DNA of 64,000 bases, taken from Triglochin maritima (lineage: Eukaryota; Streptophyta; Magnoliopsida; Alismatales; Juncaginaceae). Within the stretch, counting starts at the first letter, position 1, and the number at the start of each line of letters is the position of its first letter. Both the position numbers and the translations under genes were made by a program. The stretch is from positions 35,209,501 to 35,273,500 of the forward strand of contig OY821786.1 of assembly GCA_963682175.1 (NCBI GenBank). The letters are read 5' to 3'. The notes beneath the pieces were generated by a model. That model did not search any database and was not told the DNA's origin. It was given only the letters and a program-made list of their open reading frames with translations. Of the stretch, positions 31,466 through 44,900 are shown in pieces.

Positions 31466-31556
31466 AATTTTTTAAATGGATCGTACATGTACCCAATTAT
31501 TAAATGAGACGGGTAAACGGATAATATCCGTCCCAGTTACACCCCTACTAACAAGT

Positions 31557-32226
31557 ACTTAGACCCTACCGCTTTCAACCACAGGGGAAGGGAGGTAAGA
31601 TATGATGCTTTTACTTCTTCCACGTCTGTGTTGTGCTATTTTTATTATTATATAAAAACAACAATTTTCTTATCATTTAGATGAAAATGTAAGATACATA
31701 AGTCCGAGGAAGAAAGATGATAAGAAAGTTGTTTTGCAGCAATAGAAATAAAATACATTTTGGTTGAGAAAATCCCTAGACAGCATGTTAAGCTTTCTCA
31801 ACCCCTCATCTGTGTTGCGCTATTGAACGCATAGTTCAGTTCTTAAACTACTAATCTAGTTGTACAAAGACCAGTTTCGTTTACTTTTATGATCCCATCT
31901 ATGTCATACTTTAGTTTTGAGATTTCTTGTGAGCCCAATATATAGTAATCTTACCTTAACATTATGATTATCTCGTAAAGGCTATGTAAATATATAATTT
32001 GTAAGTTTAATTCCTATAATTGTCATGTGTGCGTGCATTCAATGTTTACTTAGACTATTACATTTTACCTTGAACATTTTCATAGAGTGAGAGCTAATAT
32101 CTTTAGTCTTTCACAACGAAAATATCATTTATATAAGTTGTCACCGTCCATGTTTAAATGCGTAGATAACTATGCTTTTGAAATCATAATCGATGATGTG
32201 GTTTTCAAAAATCTCTGAACCCCAAC
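31557..32226. other. AT-rich intergenic stretch
   Basis: No gene, repeat or element recognised. Confidence 0.4.
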
Positions 32227-32612
32227 TGTAACATCCTCAACATAGCGGAAATTTTTAATTTTTTATAACACACAATCAACAGAGGATATTACGCAAATAA
32301 GGAAGACATGTGCACCAACATATATGTAATATATATATGAACATCAGAGTATTTCAAAAGTTGTGATTACATCAAAAGACTATACAACGAAAGCAGTAAT
32401 CACTCGACCTCAACTGAGAGAAAGCTGGATCCGGTAGCGGTGCTCCTCTCCTCGGTCACCACCCTTCTATCGCCGATCACGACCTGAAAGTAAACATGCA
32501 ACAATGCCTAAGTTTCCAGAAGGAAACCCCGTATGTCAAACTCTAAAATGCATGAAATGAAAAGCACCCTAGCATGCAATTCTACGAACAAGAAAAGCAT
32601 CTCAAACTGGCT

Positions 32613-33092
32613 GGGCTCCAGGGCTCTTTCACCCAACCACAACACACACCACAGTCACGGGGCTCCAGGGCTCTTTCACCCAACCACCGCATCACACACT
32701 CGTCGCCAAGCTGGGTTCCAGGTCTTTTTCAACCAACCACAGCTACCACGACACGACCAAGGGCTCCAGGTCTTTTTCAACCAACCCAAACGTCCAAGGG
32801 CTCCAGGTCTTTTTCAACCAACCCCTACACGCGGTCCCTGCTCAGGCTCCAAGCCTTTTTCAACCAACTTGAACGCACTACGGAGCTCCAGGTCTTTTTC
32901 AACCAACCCCGCACAGACTAGCTGTGCTCAAGGTCTTTTTCAACCAACCGCAGCTCTCACACAGTTACGGGGCTCCAGGTCTTTTTCAACCAACCACCGC
33001 AGCACACACAATCTAAGCCGGGCTCCAGGCCTTTTTCAGCCAACCCAAGCTCTCACACAGTTACGGGGCTCCAGGTCTTTTTCAACCAACCA
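32613..33092 (+). repeat. Array of 11 GGCTCCAGGTCTTTTTCAAC-type motifs
   Basis: A motif of about 27 bp (GGGCTCCAGGTC, TTTTTCAACCAACC) begins near 32613, 32660, 32713, 32761, 32798, 32845, 32883, 32923, 32970, 33020 and 33065. Spacing is 36-53 bp and the sequence between copies is unrelated or only partly similar. The motif is conserved while the spacers vary, which differs from a simple tandem repeat. Confidence 0.88.
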
Positions 33093-33202
33093 CCGCAACA
33101 CTCGTGCACCCTAGCACACTTGCCGGAAGAACATCGGCAACACAACTCGCCCCACACGGACGACCACAACCACAACACCTCCATAGTGCAAAACTGGACA
33201 CA

Positions 33203-33880
33203 AACGGTCGACCAAACCAAAAGTCCCGGTCGACCGAATCAAGCAAATACAGGGCAATCACATCAACCGGCACTCCATCGGTTGACCGATTCCCACCAAC
33301 CGCACTCGTTCGGTCGAACCAAAGTCAAGGGACGGTCGACCGTTTAGATGGTAAACTCCCAGGTTCAACGAACAAAACGACCATTCGGTCGAACGACAAA
33401 GGGGTCCCGTTCGACCGAAAGTCACCAGGGACGAATCCCACAACTCCACAACGAATTCGGTCGAACCCCCAAGCACTCTCGGTCGACCGAATTCCACCAG
33501 GGAATTCCTCAACTCTCACCACAAATCCGGTCGAACGCCCGAGCACTCTCGGTCGACCGAATTCGTCCAGAGCCTTCCCCCACACTTCTCAACATGTCCG
33601 GTCGACCGAAACCACCTTCGGTCGAACCGACCACTATTCCCACTTAAGTCACGGTCGGACAAAGTCATTCAGGCGGTCGACCGTTTGGATGGTCAACGCC
33701 CTACCCGACCTATGACGGTGCACACGGTCGAACGGCAAAGGGGACCCGTTCGACCGAATCTCCCCAGATTTGCCTCCCACGCACAATCGGTCGACCGCCC
33801 CTGGGGCATCGTTCGACCGATTTGAGGCAGAACCTAAATTCTCTTCACAAACGGTCGACCGTTTGCACCAACCGGTCGAC
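33203..33880. repeat. Array of paired GGTCGACC palindromes (array 2)
   Basis: Eleven pairs of palindrome-like sites have TCGA-type cores starting at 33208/33230, 33263/33282, 33314/33336, 33389/33411, 33461/33483, 33531/33553, 33602/33622, 33655/33677, 33728/33750, 33791/33813 and 33855/33876. Eight pairs are exactly 22 bp apart; the others 19-21. Pairs recur every 51-75 bp. In several pairs the two sites are reverse complements of each other beyond the core (CGGTCGAACG with CGTTCGACCG at 33389 and 33728; GAATTCGGTCGA with TCGACCGAATTC at 33461). Confidence 0.88.
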
Positions 33881-34703
33881 CGTTTAGGCAGTGAAATCTG
33901 CTGCACGTTTACTTGCGACGAGCCAGAAGGCCTACCGTCGACTTCCAAATACTCACATTACTTAAGTGAGCGAGTTGACATACCGGAAGGTTTGAAGAAA
34001 CCTTAGAAGAACCACGACGACACATCTACGAGCACGTCTCCCCAAAATCACGATCCGTCGACGAATCCCTCGCTCGAACGACGATCAACACCTCCTCGAC
34101 GATCCACACTCACGATTCCACCTCCGTTGACCTCCACCACCCAACCACGAGCAACCAAGATCACTGGAACGAGTTAGGTCGAGGGAGGGAACACAACAAG
34201 CAAAAAGGACGGAATAACACACAACCCAACTCACCTCCACCCACCAACCGGAGCCGACCACCTCTCGCCGGAGATCAACTCTTCTTCCACGCCGGAGTAC
34301 AGTGAGAGAGGGAGAGAAACGTGAGTGAGAGAGACGCGAGAGAGAGTGAGAGAGAGAGAGCTCACCAAAAATATCTCCTCATCCTCCAATCTCAACCATC
34401 CATTCCAATCTATTCCATCTCCACCACTCATCTAACCATCTTCAATCCCAGCCGTCCATCTCCTCTCCTCCTAAATCAACAAAAAAACCCAATTAGGATT
34501 AGACTCAAGATCCCACACCAACCGAGTCGACCGATTAGCATCAACTCCTTCAAGTTCAAAGACAAAGAAAAACAATTACATGTGTATTAATAATGAAACA
34601 TTTAGTAAACAAGGGAAGCTTGATTTTCCACGATTGGTGTTTAATGAATGCTCAGACTTGTACCTTAGTGTGGTAACGTCTTGAAAGGGAGGGTGCTATA
34701 ACA

Positions 34704-35953
34704 TATGTATGTTTTATTTTAATTGGTGTATTATCATTTGAAATGTCATTTGGTTACAAGTATCCCTACTCATGTTCTTCAAGTGTCAGGTTATATATAA
34801 TGATTAAAGAGAGAACAGTATGTGAAAACTACATCAAAAGAAAACGTAATAAACGGAATCACAAAAAGATCCTTATCACAAATGCCAAACGAACGACCAA
34901 TTGAAATTAGCTAGTCGGTAGATCTTGATTATGGATTGGTTGAGATCGCAGATCGAATATTAACACATGAATATTTTGTGGAGATTTAATTTTAAAAGAA
35001 TCAAATAATTAAAAAAAAGATAAATAAAAACATAAATAAGGTTAAAGCTAAGAATGCATGATTTTCCAAAAAAAAGCAATGAATGGAACAAAAAAACCAA
35101 ACAAAGGTAAGATCGCCCATATTATAACAAAATAAAAAATAACCACGTAAAACAAAGTTAAATGCTAATAAGCCACTATTGTAAAATAAACAAAAGAACC
35201 GAATTAAAATATCAGTTTATCAGCTCTATTAGAGGAGAAGAGATGACTAGACAAAAACAGATATCTGTATTACAAATCGGTTTAATGTAGGTTGAAGTTA
35301 AATTTGAGTTCGGATCGGTTTCACCTTGTTAAAGTTGATCGAGACACACTGAACCAATACAATGTGATGCCAGTTTAACAACTGTTTAAAGAAAATCAAT
35401 GTTTTCTATTGGGGATCCCACCATCTCCGTAATCCCGTATGTAGCAAAAATCGACCGAATTTAAATTCTTTTTTCTTGATGACCCAGAATTCGAGTACAT
35501 ACTCTTACTTTAAGACTTACGGGAAAAAAATTCCAAATGAGAAATGTTTAGTGAACACGAACACCTTAAAATGGATAAATCCGGTGTTTAAAAAAGATCA
35601 ACCTTAAGTATAAAAATGTACCCCCAGAAGTGATAAGATACAATGAAATACCTATTGTTTAAAAAAACCGATCGTAAATATAAAAATGACAAATACAACG
35701 TTTAAAATGAGTGGGACTCGAATTTGTGATCTCATGGATGCATAACCGTCTGGATATTATTCGAACCACTTTCACCCGACCCCACCATTTCGTGGATATC
35801 TTCCCACGATGCCATACTAACCCTTCCCTCGCCGGATTCCGAATAAAACGTGGCAGACCTCCAACCTTCCGGCTCATTTTCTTCTTCCTCACTCCTCCTC
35901 TTCTCCGTCTCGAATCTCTCCATTTCCGGCGAGTCTGGAGGACGACGAACGCG
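34704..35953. other. Intergenic stretch and VPS13 5' flank
   Basis: AT-rich with no gene. The last 100 bp before the VPS13 ATG are C/T-rich (CTTCTTCCTCACTCCTCCTC), typical of a plant 5' leader. I see no convincing TATA box. Confidence 0.4.
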
Positions 35954-38900
35954 ATGTTGGAGGATCAGGTGACGTACCTCCTCCAGAGGTACCTCGGCAA
36001 CTACGTCCGGGGACTCAACCGCGAGGCGCTCAAGATCAGCGTCTGGAGAGGTGGTTTCCCACTCCCAAACCCTAGGTTTCTGATTTGATTGTGGTTTCGT
36101 GGTGGTCTTTGGATCATCGAGGTGGTTCGGAGGTAGTGGATTGGGTTGGTTATGGATCGGTTCGGTTTTGTGGTGTGTTTGGAGTGTTTAGACTTTAGAG
36201 AGGTTACTATCTCACAAATTCGAGCTCGTCGATTTGGTTTCCGATTTTGTTGTGGTTTGGTTGTGGTTTTGGATGATCGGAGGAGGTTCAGAGGTGGTAG
36301 ACCCTGGGTTGTTTGTGGTTTTATGGTGTGTTTGGAGTTTTTAGAGAATTATATCGCAGATTCGAGTTCGTCGATTTGGTTTCCAATTTCGTTGTGGTTT
36401 GGCGGTGGTTTTGGATGATCGGAGGAGGTTCAGAGGTGGTAGACCCTGGGTTGGTTGTGGTGTGTTTGGAGTTTTTAGAGAATTATATCGCAGATTCGAG
36501 TTCGTCGATTTGGTTTCCGATTTTGTTGTGGTTTGGTGGTGGTTTTGGATGATCGGAGGAGGTTCAGAGGTGGTGGACCCTGGGTTGGTTGTGGTTTTGT
36601 GGTGTGTTTGGAGTTTTTAGAGAGTATTATATCGCAAATTCGAGTTCGTCGATTTGGTTTCCGATTTCGTTGTGGTTTGGTGTGGTTTTGTCGTGTGTTT
36701 TGAGTGTTTAAAGAGATAGACTTATACTATCTCACAAATTCAAGTTTGTCAATTCGGTTTTCGATTTGGTTGTGGTTTGGTGGTGGGTTTGGATGATCAG
36801 AGGAGGTGGTATGGGTTGGTTGTGGTACGACATGGTTTTGTTGTGTGTTTCAAGTGTTCAGAGAGGTGGACTAGTATTATCTCAAATTCGAGGATTCGGG
36901 GTTCCCGGTTTGGTTGTGGTTTGGTGGTGCTTTTGGATGATCGGAGGTGGTGGATTGCGTTGGTTGTGGTTTTGTGGTGTGTTTGGAGTGTTTAGAGAGG
37001 TGGACTAGTATTATCTTGCAAATTATAGTTTTTCGATTCAATTCCTGATTTGGTTGTGGTTGGTGGTGGTTTTGGATGATCGGAGGTGGTGGAATGAGTT
37101 TGTTGTGGTTTTGTGGTGTGTTTGGAGTGTTTAGAGAGTATTATATCGCAAATTCGAGTTCGTCGATTCTGTTTCTGATTTGGTGGTGGTTTTGGATGAT
37201 TGGAAGAGGTTTGTACCTGGTGGAAGGGTTGGTTGTGGTTTGGTGTGGTTTTGTGTTGTGTTTCGAGTGTTTAAAGAGGTTTACACTAGTAATGCCTCAA
37301 ATTCGAGTTCGTCGACTTGGGTTTCCTATTCGGTTGTCATTTGGTGGTGGTTTTGGATGATTGGAGGAGTTTCGGAGCTGATGGATGGGTTGGTTGTGGT
37401 TTGGTTGGTTTTGTGGTGTGTTTGGAGTGTTTAGAGAGGTGGACTAGTATTATCTTGCAAATTTGAGTTCATCTTCTGTTTCTGACTTGGTTGTGGTTTG
37501 GATGATCAGAGGAGGTTCAGAGGTGGTGTTTGGTGTGTTTCGAGTGTTTAAAGAGGTAGACTTATACTATCTCACAAATTCAAGTTCGTCGATTCGGTTT
37601 TCGATTTGGTTGTGTTTTGGTGGTGGGTTTGGATGATCAGAGGAGGTGGTGGATGGGTTGGTTGTGGTATGGCGTGGTTTTATTGTGTGTTTCGAGTGTT
37701 CTGAGAGGTGGACTAGTGTTATCTCACAAATTCGAGTTTGTGTTTAGAGAGGTGGACTACCACTAGCTATCATGGTGCTTATTTCTTGGGATTATCTCTC
37801 TAATATTAGCTCGTTGGACTTATTAAGGTGATGTGGAGCTGAGTAACATGCAGTTAAAGCCTGAGGCGCTTGCTGCATTGAAGTTGCCCGTCAAAGTCAA
37901 AGCTGGATTTCTTGGATCTGTAAAGCTTAAGGTATGTTTTATTGCCCTAATCATTATTTGTGTACTCTTGTAGTCATCAACATTGTTTTGCTTCTTTCAA
38001 ATACTTATTCTGTTTAAGCGAGCATGATCTGATGGCAAACCATTTTGCCATTCCTTTCAGGTTCCATGGAGTAGGTTAGGCCAAGAACCAGTAGTGGTGT
38101 ATCTAGATCAAATTTTCATTCTAGCCGAGCCTACAAAGCAAGTTCAAAGTTCTAGTGAAGATGCTATTCAAGAAGCTAAAAGAAGTAGAGTAAGGGTAAG
38201 ATCTTTACCTAATGATTGGTGTTTAGGCCGTGCATATCGCAAATATTCTTAACTTGATAAGTTTTTTTATTGTTCCGTTTTTCTTTTTGTGCACCAGGAA
38301 ATAGAAACAAAGCTTTTAGAGAGCTGGGAGCAACATAAATCTGAAACGGTAGGACATTTAATTTATTGTGCGTTGTCAATTTAGTTCTCTGAATTTGTTT
38401 GTGGGGTATGGTGCCCTTGACACTGTCATGTTTAAATTTGACACATTCAATACAATTATATTGAAATAAGAAAAACTATTTTCTCTAAACTGAGCCAGAC
38501 CATTATCATTTTTGGGCACATGTCAAATGTATATTTAGAAGTGGACTATAGTTTGTGTTTCGTGGAATAGATTATAAATCGACGTCGTTTTGCATTTGAG
38601 TAGGTCTAAGCTCTTGGGTGAAGTTTTAACCGTGGCTTCATCAATGATTACCACTTATTTGTTTGTTATTTTTTCTACACATTGTAGAATACATCATGGC
38701 TAGGGTCTTTGGTCAACACTATAATTGGAAATCTGAAGCTCTCTATCAGCAACGTTCACATCAGATATGAAGACCATGACAGGTATCAATTCTCAATAAA
38801 AATGTTATTATTTTATTACATTGTCATTTCCCGTTCTGAACTCTTTGGTTTCTTCCGTGCAGCAACCCTGGACACCCTTTTGCTGCAGGTGTTACTCTTC

Positions 38901-41900
38901 ATAAGCTTTCTGCTGTGACTGTTGATGACTTCGGAAGAGAAACTTTTGCTACTGGTGGCGCACTTGATCGGGTCCAAAAGGTAAGGTAGTTTTTAACCAA
39001 AAAAGGGAGTTCTCATATCTATGCATTTTGGGAGCATTTCCATTTGAAAAGTTACATTTTATGAATAATACAAATATCACTACTTTCCAAAAATAAAAAG
39101 TTGGAAATTAGGAGTATTTGGAGAAGAACTGTCTGAGACATCATTTTCTGGTTGTCTGTAGTTGGTTTGGAGGCGGGATTTGTGTTGGTGAATGAGTAGT
39201 TTCATACTTGAGGGTTATGTTTGGCTAAATTTAGCATTTGAGTTTGATTTTTTCTGCATTGTGTGTTGGTTTCTACTCTTTGTAGAGTGCTAGTAATAGC
39301 AATGTAGACCACAACTGTTTCTACTCCTTGTGTTTGGTCATCCTTTGACCTTTTATTGTATTTATTGTGGTTTAAGTAAACCTTTTGGCGTCTTTTGGCC
39401 CCTCAATGATAAAAAAACATGATAGGCACATTTTGTGCTCATTGCTCAATAGCGGCCACATGTGAGAGAATGTTATGAATAAATTTGTTTTGTATGTCAT
39501 GCACATGTTGAATTTGTAGTGGCGACGTGAGGAGAGTTGATAGTAATCTACCATCACCGATAAAAAAAGAGAGAATAATCTCTCATCAAAGAGTTAGAGG
39601 CTACATCACAGTGAGTCGGTGAGCCACAAGATATTATATCACTTGACTTTATTTTAGTGGGTTTAGCAAGAAGCCCATACTACAAAGTGCCATTTAAAAT
39701 AAATAATCATGGTTTGGGGTCCACTATGAGGAGTGAGTAAATCTTTTCCTTTAGGTTGCGTCACTTCAACTTGAAATTTCAAAGTTGGTTGAGATTGTGC
39801 TGGAATTTGCTCCTTCATGGTATTTTGAAATTCCACCTCTATACAAGATTTGTCAAACCAAATTCCATGCTGATAGGTGGAATTTCGAAATTCTACTCAA
39901 CTTTTTAAACTTTAGTCATTAAAATTAGTACAAAATTTTAATGTGATGTTCGGAAATGATTTTATGCACAATAATATGTTGTTTTTATGTTTGGATACAA
40001 TTCCGGACTGGGAAACTAGTAAAATATCATATACATTTTTTGTTGTCATTTTAAAGTAACATGCTTATCAAAACATAGTAAATACAAATCACGTTCATTT
40101 ATAAATACTGGAATTTGTAAATCCCGTCAATTGCAAATTCTATGGAATTTGCAAATACCGCATCGAAATGCAACATTAGCGTAAGTGGATTACTAGTTTA
40201 TATGTATTCTTGATGTTTTTATTTCGTGAATATTGAAAATCATAATAAGAGGTGGTCAACTGACTTCAAATAATGTGGTTGAAAACCACAATATATCTTT
40301 GTTCTCTTCTATATAGAAGAGAGAATGAAAGTCGACTTCTTTGTCATGTTTGTAAGTTACTTTCTTTATTATGTTAGGGTGTTATATTAAACTATACAAT
40401 ACTATTTTAATAATAATATAATATATTTCTTTGCCTCAGATTGTCTTTTTACAGTCAAGCACTTCGATAAGTCATCAGTAGGTCTGCTTCATTGAAATGA
40501 TATTTTTTGAAATATGTAAACTTCAAGTTCCATTCCCTTCTAAAACAAATTATACTAGCTTAAGCACAAGCATCACCAATTTTTTATTTCGTGGCACCAA
40601 ATGAGCCCGCACCAATCATGACTTGGATTCTCAATTTTGATAGAATCTTTAGTTTTTGTGTGTTATTCTTTTTGGAAGTTCATTTATGCCTCAGGTAAAC
40701 TATAATATAAGAAAACCCTGTCACCGTCATGCTTATAGACGTGCAACTATTTTCCAGAACTATGAAATCAAAATATCAGCTACTAATTTCCGCTTTGAAT
40801 TTTCACTATGGGTACACATTAAATAACTGCTCAGTAGACCTAGTCATCTAATACATGTATGTCAATGTTTGAAGTCATGCTCCAAACATGGAATGAAAGA
40901 GGGTGTGTGTGGAAAGAGAGCTACCAGAACTTTGAACTCTATATTGAAGTACTGGCTATTGAATTGTGCTAGTAGTATGGGTATACTCCAGCACAAAGAC
41001 AAATCTTCGACACTGAACATGTCTTGTATGATTTATAATTTCCACGATGTAGTCTCATTTGCGGTATCTTTTAGACAGTGGAACTTGAGCGCCTTGCTGT
41101 TTATTTCGACTCCAACATTTGTCCGTGGAAGGTTGAGAAGTCATGGGATGATTTGCTTCCGTCCGAGTGGATTCAGGTGTTTTCTCATGTTGTGCTTGTT
41201 TCTATTTTACCTTTTCTTAAGTTTTTATAGCATTACAACTTGTAAACCAGGAAGTTACTTATTGCAGGTTTTTGAAATGGGAAACAAAAATGCTGAGGCT
41301 TTGGAGAGTCCTAATGTACATAATTACCTTCTACAACCTGTGTCAGGCAGTGCAAGATATGTAAAGCTTCAGTCAAATGAATCAAAAAATATGGGTCAAC
41401 CGTTGCAGAAAGCAACTGTAAATTTAGATGACGTTACTCTCTGTCTGTCAAAGGTCTTTTCTTTCTTTCTATCTATGTCTGCACTCCATTAAATATTGAC
41501 CTGTCCATAATTAATCATTAAGTAGTTTTTGCTTCAATATGCAGGACGCCTATACTGATATGTTAAAATTTGGTGATTTTATTACGTCTTTCAATAAGCG
41601 TCTTAAGTATGCCCATTATCGCCCAACTGTGTTGGTTAAAGAAAATCCAAGGGCATGGTGGAAGTATTCTTACAGAGTGGTGGTAGATGAGGTGAAGAAG
41701 GCAAGGTATTTTCTGCCATTGTGTTTCTTCTTCTTCTTATTCCTTCATTTTTTCCCACAAGATTTTGTTTAGCTGTAGCTTGTTCCATAAGAGTGTGTGT
41801 GTGCGCGCACACATAACTATCTCTTTTCTATTTCAAAGGGGTTACCCCACACATGCAACTAAGAATAAAAAACAAATTCAATTAGTTCTCCCTATTTTCC

Positions 41901-44900
41901 TCTATTTGACCATGCTATGCTGTTGATCATGTTGGTTGGAGTGTATAATAAAATGTAGGCGCCGTTTGGGTAACTACAGGTTTTAATTCTTAGATTTCAA
42001 AACTGCAATTTTCAAGTTGGCATCCAATTCAAATAATGTATTTCAAAATACATTATCATACATATTAATTTGTTTGTCTAAAAACGTTTTTTTTCGTAAA
42101 ATCAAATGTTTCATGAGAAACAACGAAGGAAGAACACAACCTATTTGAGACAAAAAAAGAGGTATCACCTTTTTTTCTTTCTGAAAAATGCATTTTCAGC
42201 AAAAGATGCAAAGTTATATTGTATTATTTAAGGTGATCCAAACACCCCTTAGGATGGAAAATTGTAATTTTCTGAATAATGCAGTTTCCCTCGAATACCA
42301 TGGTATTTTGTGCTATTCAAGCAGACTCGCAGTGGTCATTGTTTTAAAGTGCGACCACATAATCGATTATGCGGTCGCACTAAGCGGTCTTGGAGCTGGG
42401 GTCGCATATGCGACCCCCGCATAGTCGCACCAACCCTGGTGCGACTATGCGGCCGCACAGTGGCTGGGCAGGGTTAGGGAGGATGGGAGAGGTGAAGGGA
42501 GGATGGGAGAGGTGAAGGGAGAGGAGGGGAAGGTAGAGAGGGAGGAGAGGATGTTGTTGAAAGGGAGGGTGGAGAGGGGGAGGAAGGAGTTTTCTCACCC
42601 AAAAAAAAAGAGAAGGGAAGACGTGGAGCAGAGGAGAAGATAAGGGGGTAGATGAGTAAGGAGAAGATATTTATGATTTTTTTTCCAATTTTTGTAATGA
42701 TTTTTTCGATTTTGTTTTTAATTTTGTTTTTAATTTTTTTTAATTTTTTACCATTGTGCGGTTGCTTATGCGACCGCACAACCGCATATGCGGTCCTGGG
42801 CACAATTTCGCACAGGACCGCATATGCGGTTTTAAAACCTTGGCAGTGATTATTCTATTTGCTTTTTTTTTGTACTCATAATAATGGCATACCACATACA
42901 TGTATAACCGGTAAATTGTTGATAATCACATATAAATTTTTTAAATCACAATTGCCATTTTATTGTTTTAACTTTAGTAGATTGTTTATTGAACTGAAAT
43001 ACGTATTGCAAGGTAAGCTCACATTTAACAAACTACACATTTTTTAAACAAAATGTTACTATGTTAAGCATATGCTTATGTTCTGCAAGTGTATGTGTTT
43101 TACACAATGTTTGGGTCCTCACAAGTTTTAAAATGAGATTACATCTCGCGTTGGTCATTCTCCATGTATATGATGTTGGAAGTAAGATGGTAAATTGCTT
43201 GTAGATTAGCGTCTTTGTGATCTTATTATTTACTTCATGAGGTAGAATATGGTTGTGTAAGTCGTGAATTTTAGGTTTGTATATAGGTTTGATATTATCA
43301 ACCTAACATTATCTTGAAATATACAATTACAAGGTGAGGTTAAGATGCTCTAGTCTAAGTTTGTGGTTTTTGTGAAGGTTTTGTATGAACAATATATTGT
43401 TTTAATAATTTTTCGGGTATATATACATGTTTCCCCAACTAGTTTGTGATCAAAGGCTTTGTTGTTGTAGATACACGTTTGAGATGTTTGGAATTAAAAG
43501 CTTTATAGTTGTTGTTGATATACACGTTTGAGATGCTTTCATCATAATAAATTGAACTATATGCATCATTTCCTTATCATTGGTTGTTGGTTTGTTCACC
43601 GGAATGGGGACATAATGTCATTGTGAATTGTTTTCAGTTTTGTTTACCTCTTTGATTACGGCCATTCCATATGATGCCTCACACTGATTTGTAACTTATG
43701 AGTTGCCTTAGCCCTGAAGATGAGGAAAAAAACCTAAAATTTGAAGGTTTTGTATCACTCTTTGTGACATTGCAATGATAGTTCTTTCTAACTTTGTGGG
43801 TTGTCCTGGTTTTCCACACAATGGATGCTTCTATGATTTACATGAAAATGAATTACAGAGAGATAGAGACGATATGGTGATGAGCAAGGTGTGATGGTGA
43901 GCAAGATAAAATTGGATTCTGTACAAATAGGAGAAATGGAGGACTTACATGGTATAGGTTACACATGATTTAAATCTGAATTTGGATATTTACTTTACAA
44001 ATCATTTGGGTAGAAACTTGCAACCAACTGTAAACCATGGTAGGAATGTGTCTTCTGAGCCGTATTATCATATTTTGTGAGATGAACATCGAATGCAGTA
44101 CCAAGTGCCTTTTACCCTTTTGGGAAATGTGAAGTCTCTCTGAAACCAACGCCCCTTATAATTCTGAACTAGATATTTTACATTTGTGAATTGTGATCTT
44201 TGCGGTGGATCACAAAACTATTTATTGTGAAATAGTAGATTGTTGTCACTTGTCAGTTTTTTGGATCATAGGTCAATGGGAAACGACCCTTTTTTAATGG
44301 TTGGGTACATCTGACTCTCCTTCACCTGCCATGGGCAAGAGCCTATTTAGAGGTTTTGGGTAAAGTTGATCTTTATGATATAACAATACCAACTTGTAGA
44401 CCACAAGAACCTTTTAGGACATGTTAATGAATAGTTGCATATAGAGGAATGCTTATGTACAGAGACCACTTTATATTATGGTGAGCATATTACACGGTCA
44501 GTTTTATTTTCTTTATGGTATCCTTTAAGAATTTTCTTTGCTGCTGTGATTAATAATTTGCGAGCAAACCCTCTGCACATTAATAGGTCCGGGTTGGGGA
44601 CAACTGTGTGACAACATATGTTGTACATCCAAGAGCTGTCCTTGTGCCACTTATGTGGAACTGTCGAAGTGACTGATACATATGCGTCACATCTGCCATG
44701 AACACCAAGTGGAGCACCATTTCTGTAAAACTGGAAGGAGTCTTGGGTTTTGGAAGAAGATTTTCTTGATAAAATATTTTCTAGTTGTTTCCCGGAGTAG
44801 TTTTATCAATTCTACTGCATTTCATATTGGTATTTTAAAAACTGCTAGACTTCAGGATTCATTTAAGCTTGAATGCTGAAGTTATTTGATATTTCCCACT

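Larger units (their letters stand above)
30173..31548. mobile_element. hAT-like MITE interrupted by a second element
   Basis: Starts AGGAGTGTAAACGGAACGGG and ends with the inverted GTCCCAGTTACACCCCTAC. An exact 8-bp target-site duplication TAACAAGT lies at 30165-30172 and 31549-31556. Its own sequence is rich in ACCCGTTTA / TAAACGGGT motifs. A 778-bp element (30688-31465) is inserted in it; without the insert and its extra duplication it is about 590 bp. A 25-base C run is at 30612-30636. Confidence 0.85.
32227..34703 (+). mobile_element. Probable solo LTR (gypsy-type) of about 2.5 kb with internal arrays
   Basis: Begins TGTAACATCCTCAACATAGC and ends GGGTGCTATAACA, giving the TG..CA ends common in plant Ty3/gypsy LTRs. 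No second LTR, primer-binding site or pol gene is visible, hence the solo-LTR reading. I could not find a 5-bp target-site duplication (CCAAC left, TATGT right), so the borders or the solo status are uncertain. It contains a TTTTTCAACCAACC array (32613-33092) and paired GGTCGACC palindromes (33203-33880). Open frames across it have no protein family signature. Confidence 0.5.

Noticed and set aside
32613..33092. CRISPR-like pattern of conserved motif and unrelated spacers
   Set aside because: This is a plant nuclear genome; motif spacing and sequence vary, and no cas gene exists. It is treated as an LTR-internal array.
32533..33715. Long open frames with RAPGLFQPT and GRPNQ-like repeats
   Set aside because: They follow the DNA repeat motifs inside the LTR-like block, in several frames and both strands at once.
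32227..34703. Full LTR retrotransposon
   Set aside because: No second LTR, primer-binding site, gag or pol found, and the flanks show no 5-bp duplication, so only a probable solo LTR is claimed.
36146..37434. Overlapping open frames rich in V, G, F and W
   Set aside because: Artefacts of the GT-rich minisatellite in VPS13 intron 1.
44285..44370. SINE in VPS13 intron 9
   Set aside because: Only two short motif resemblances; too weak to list as an element.
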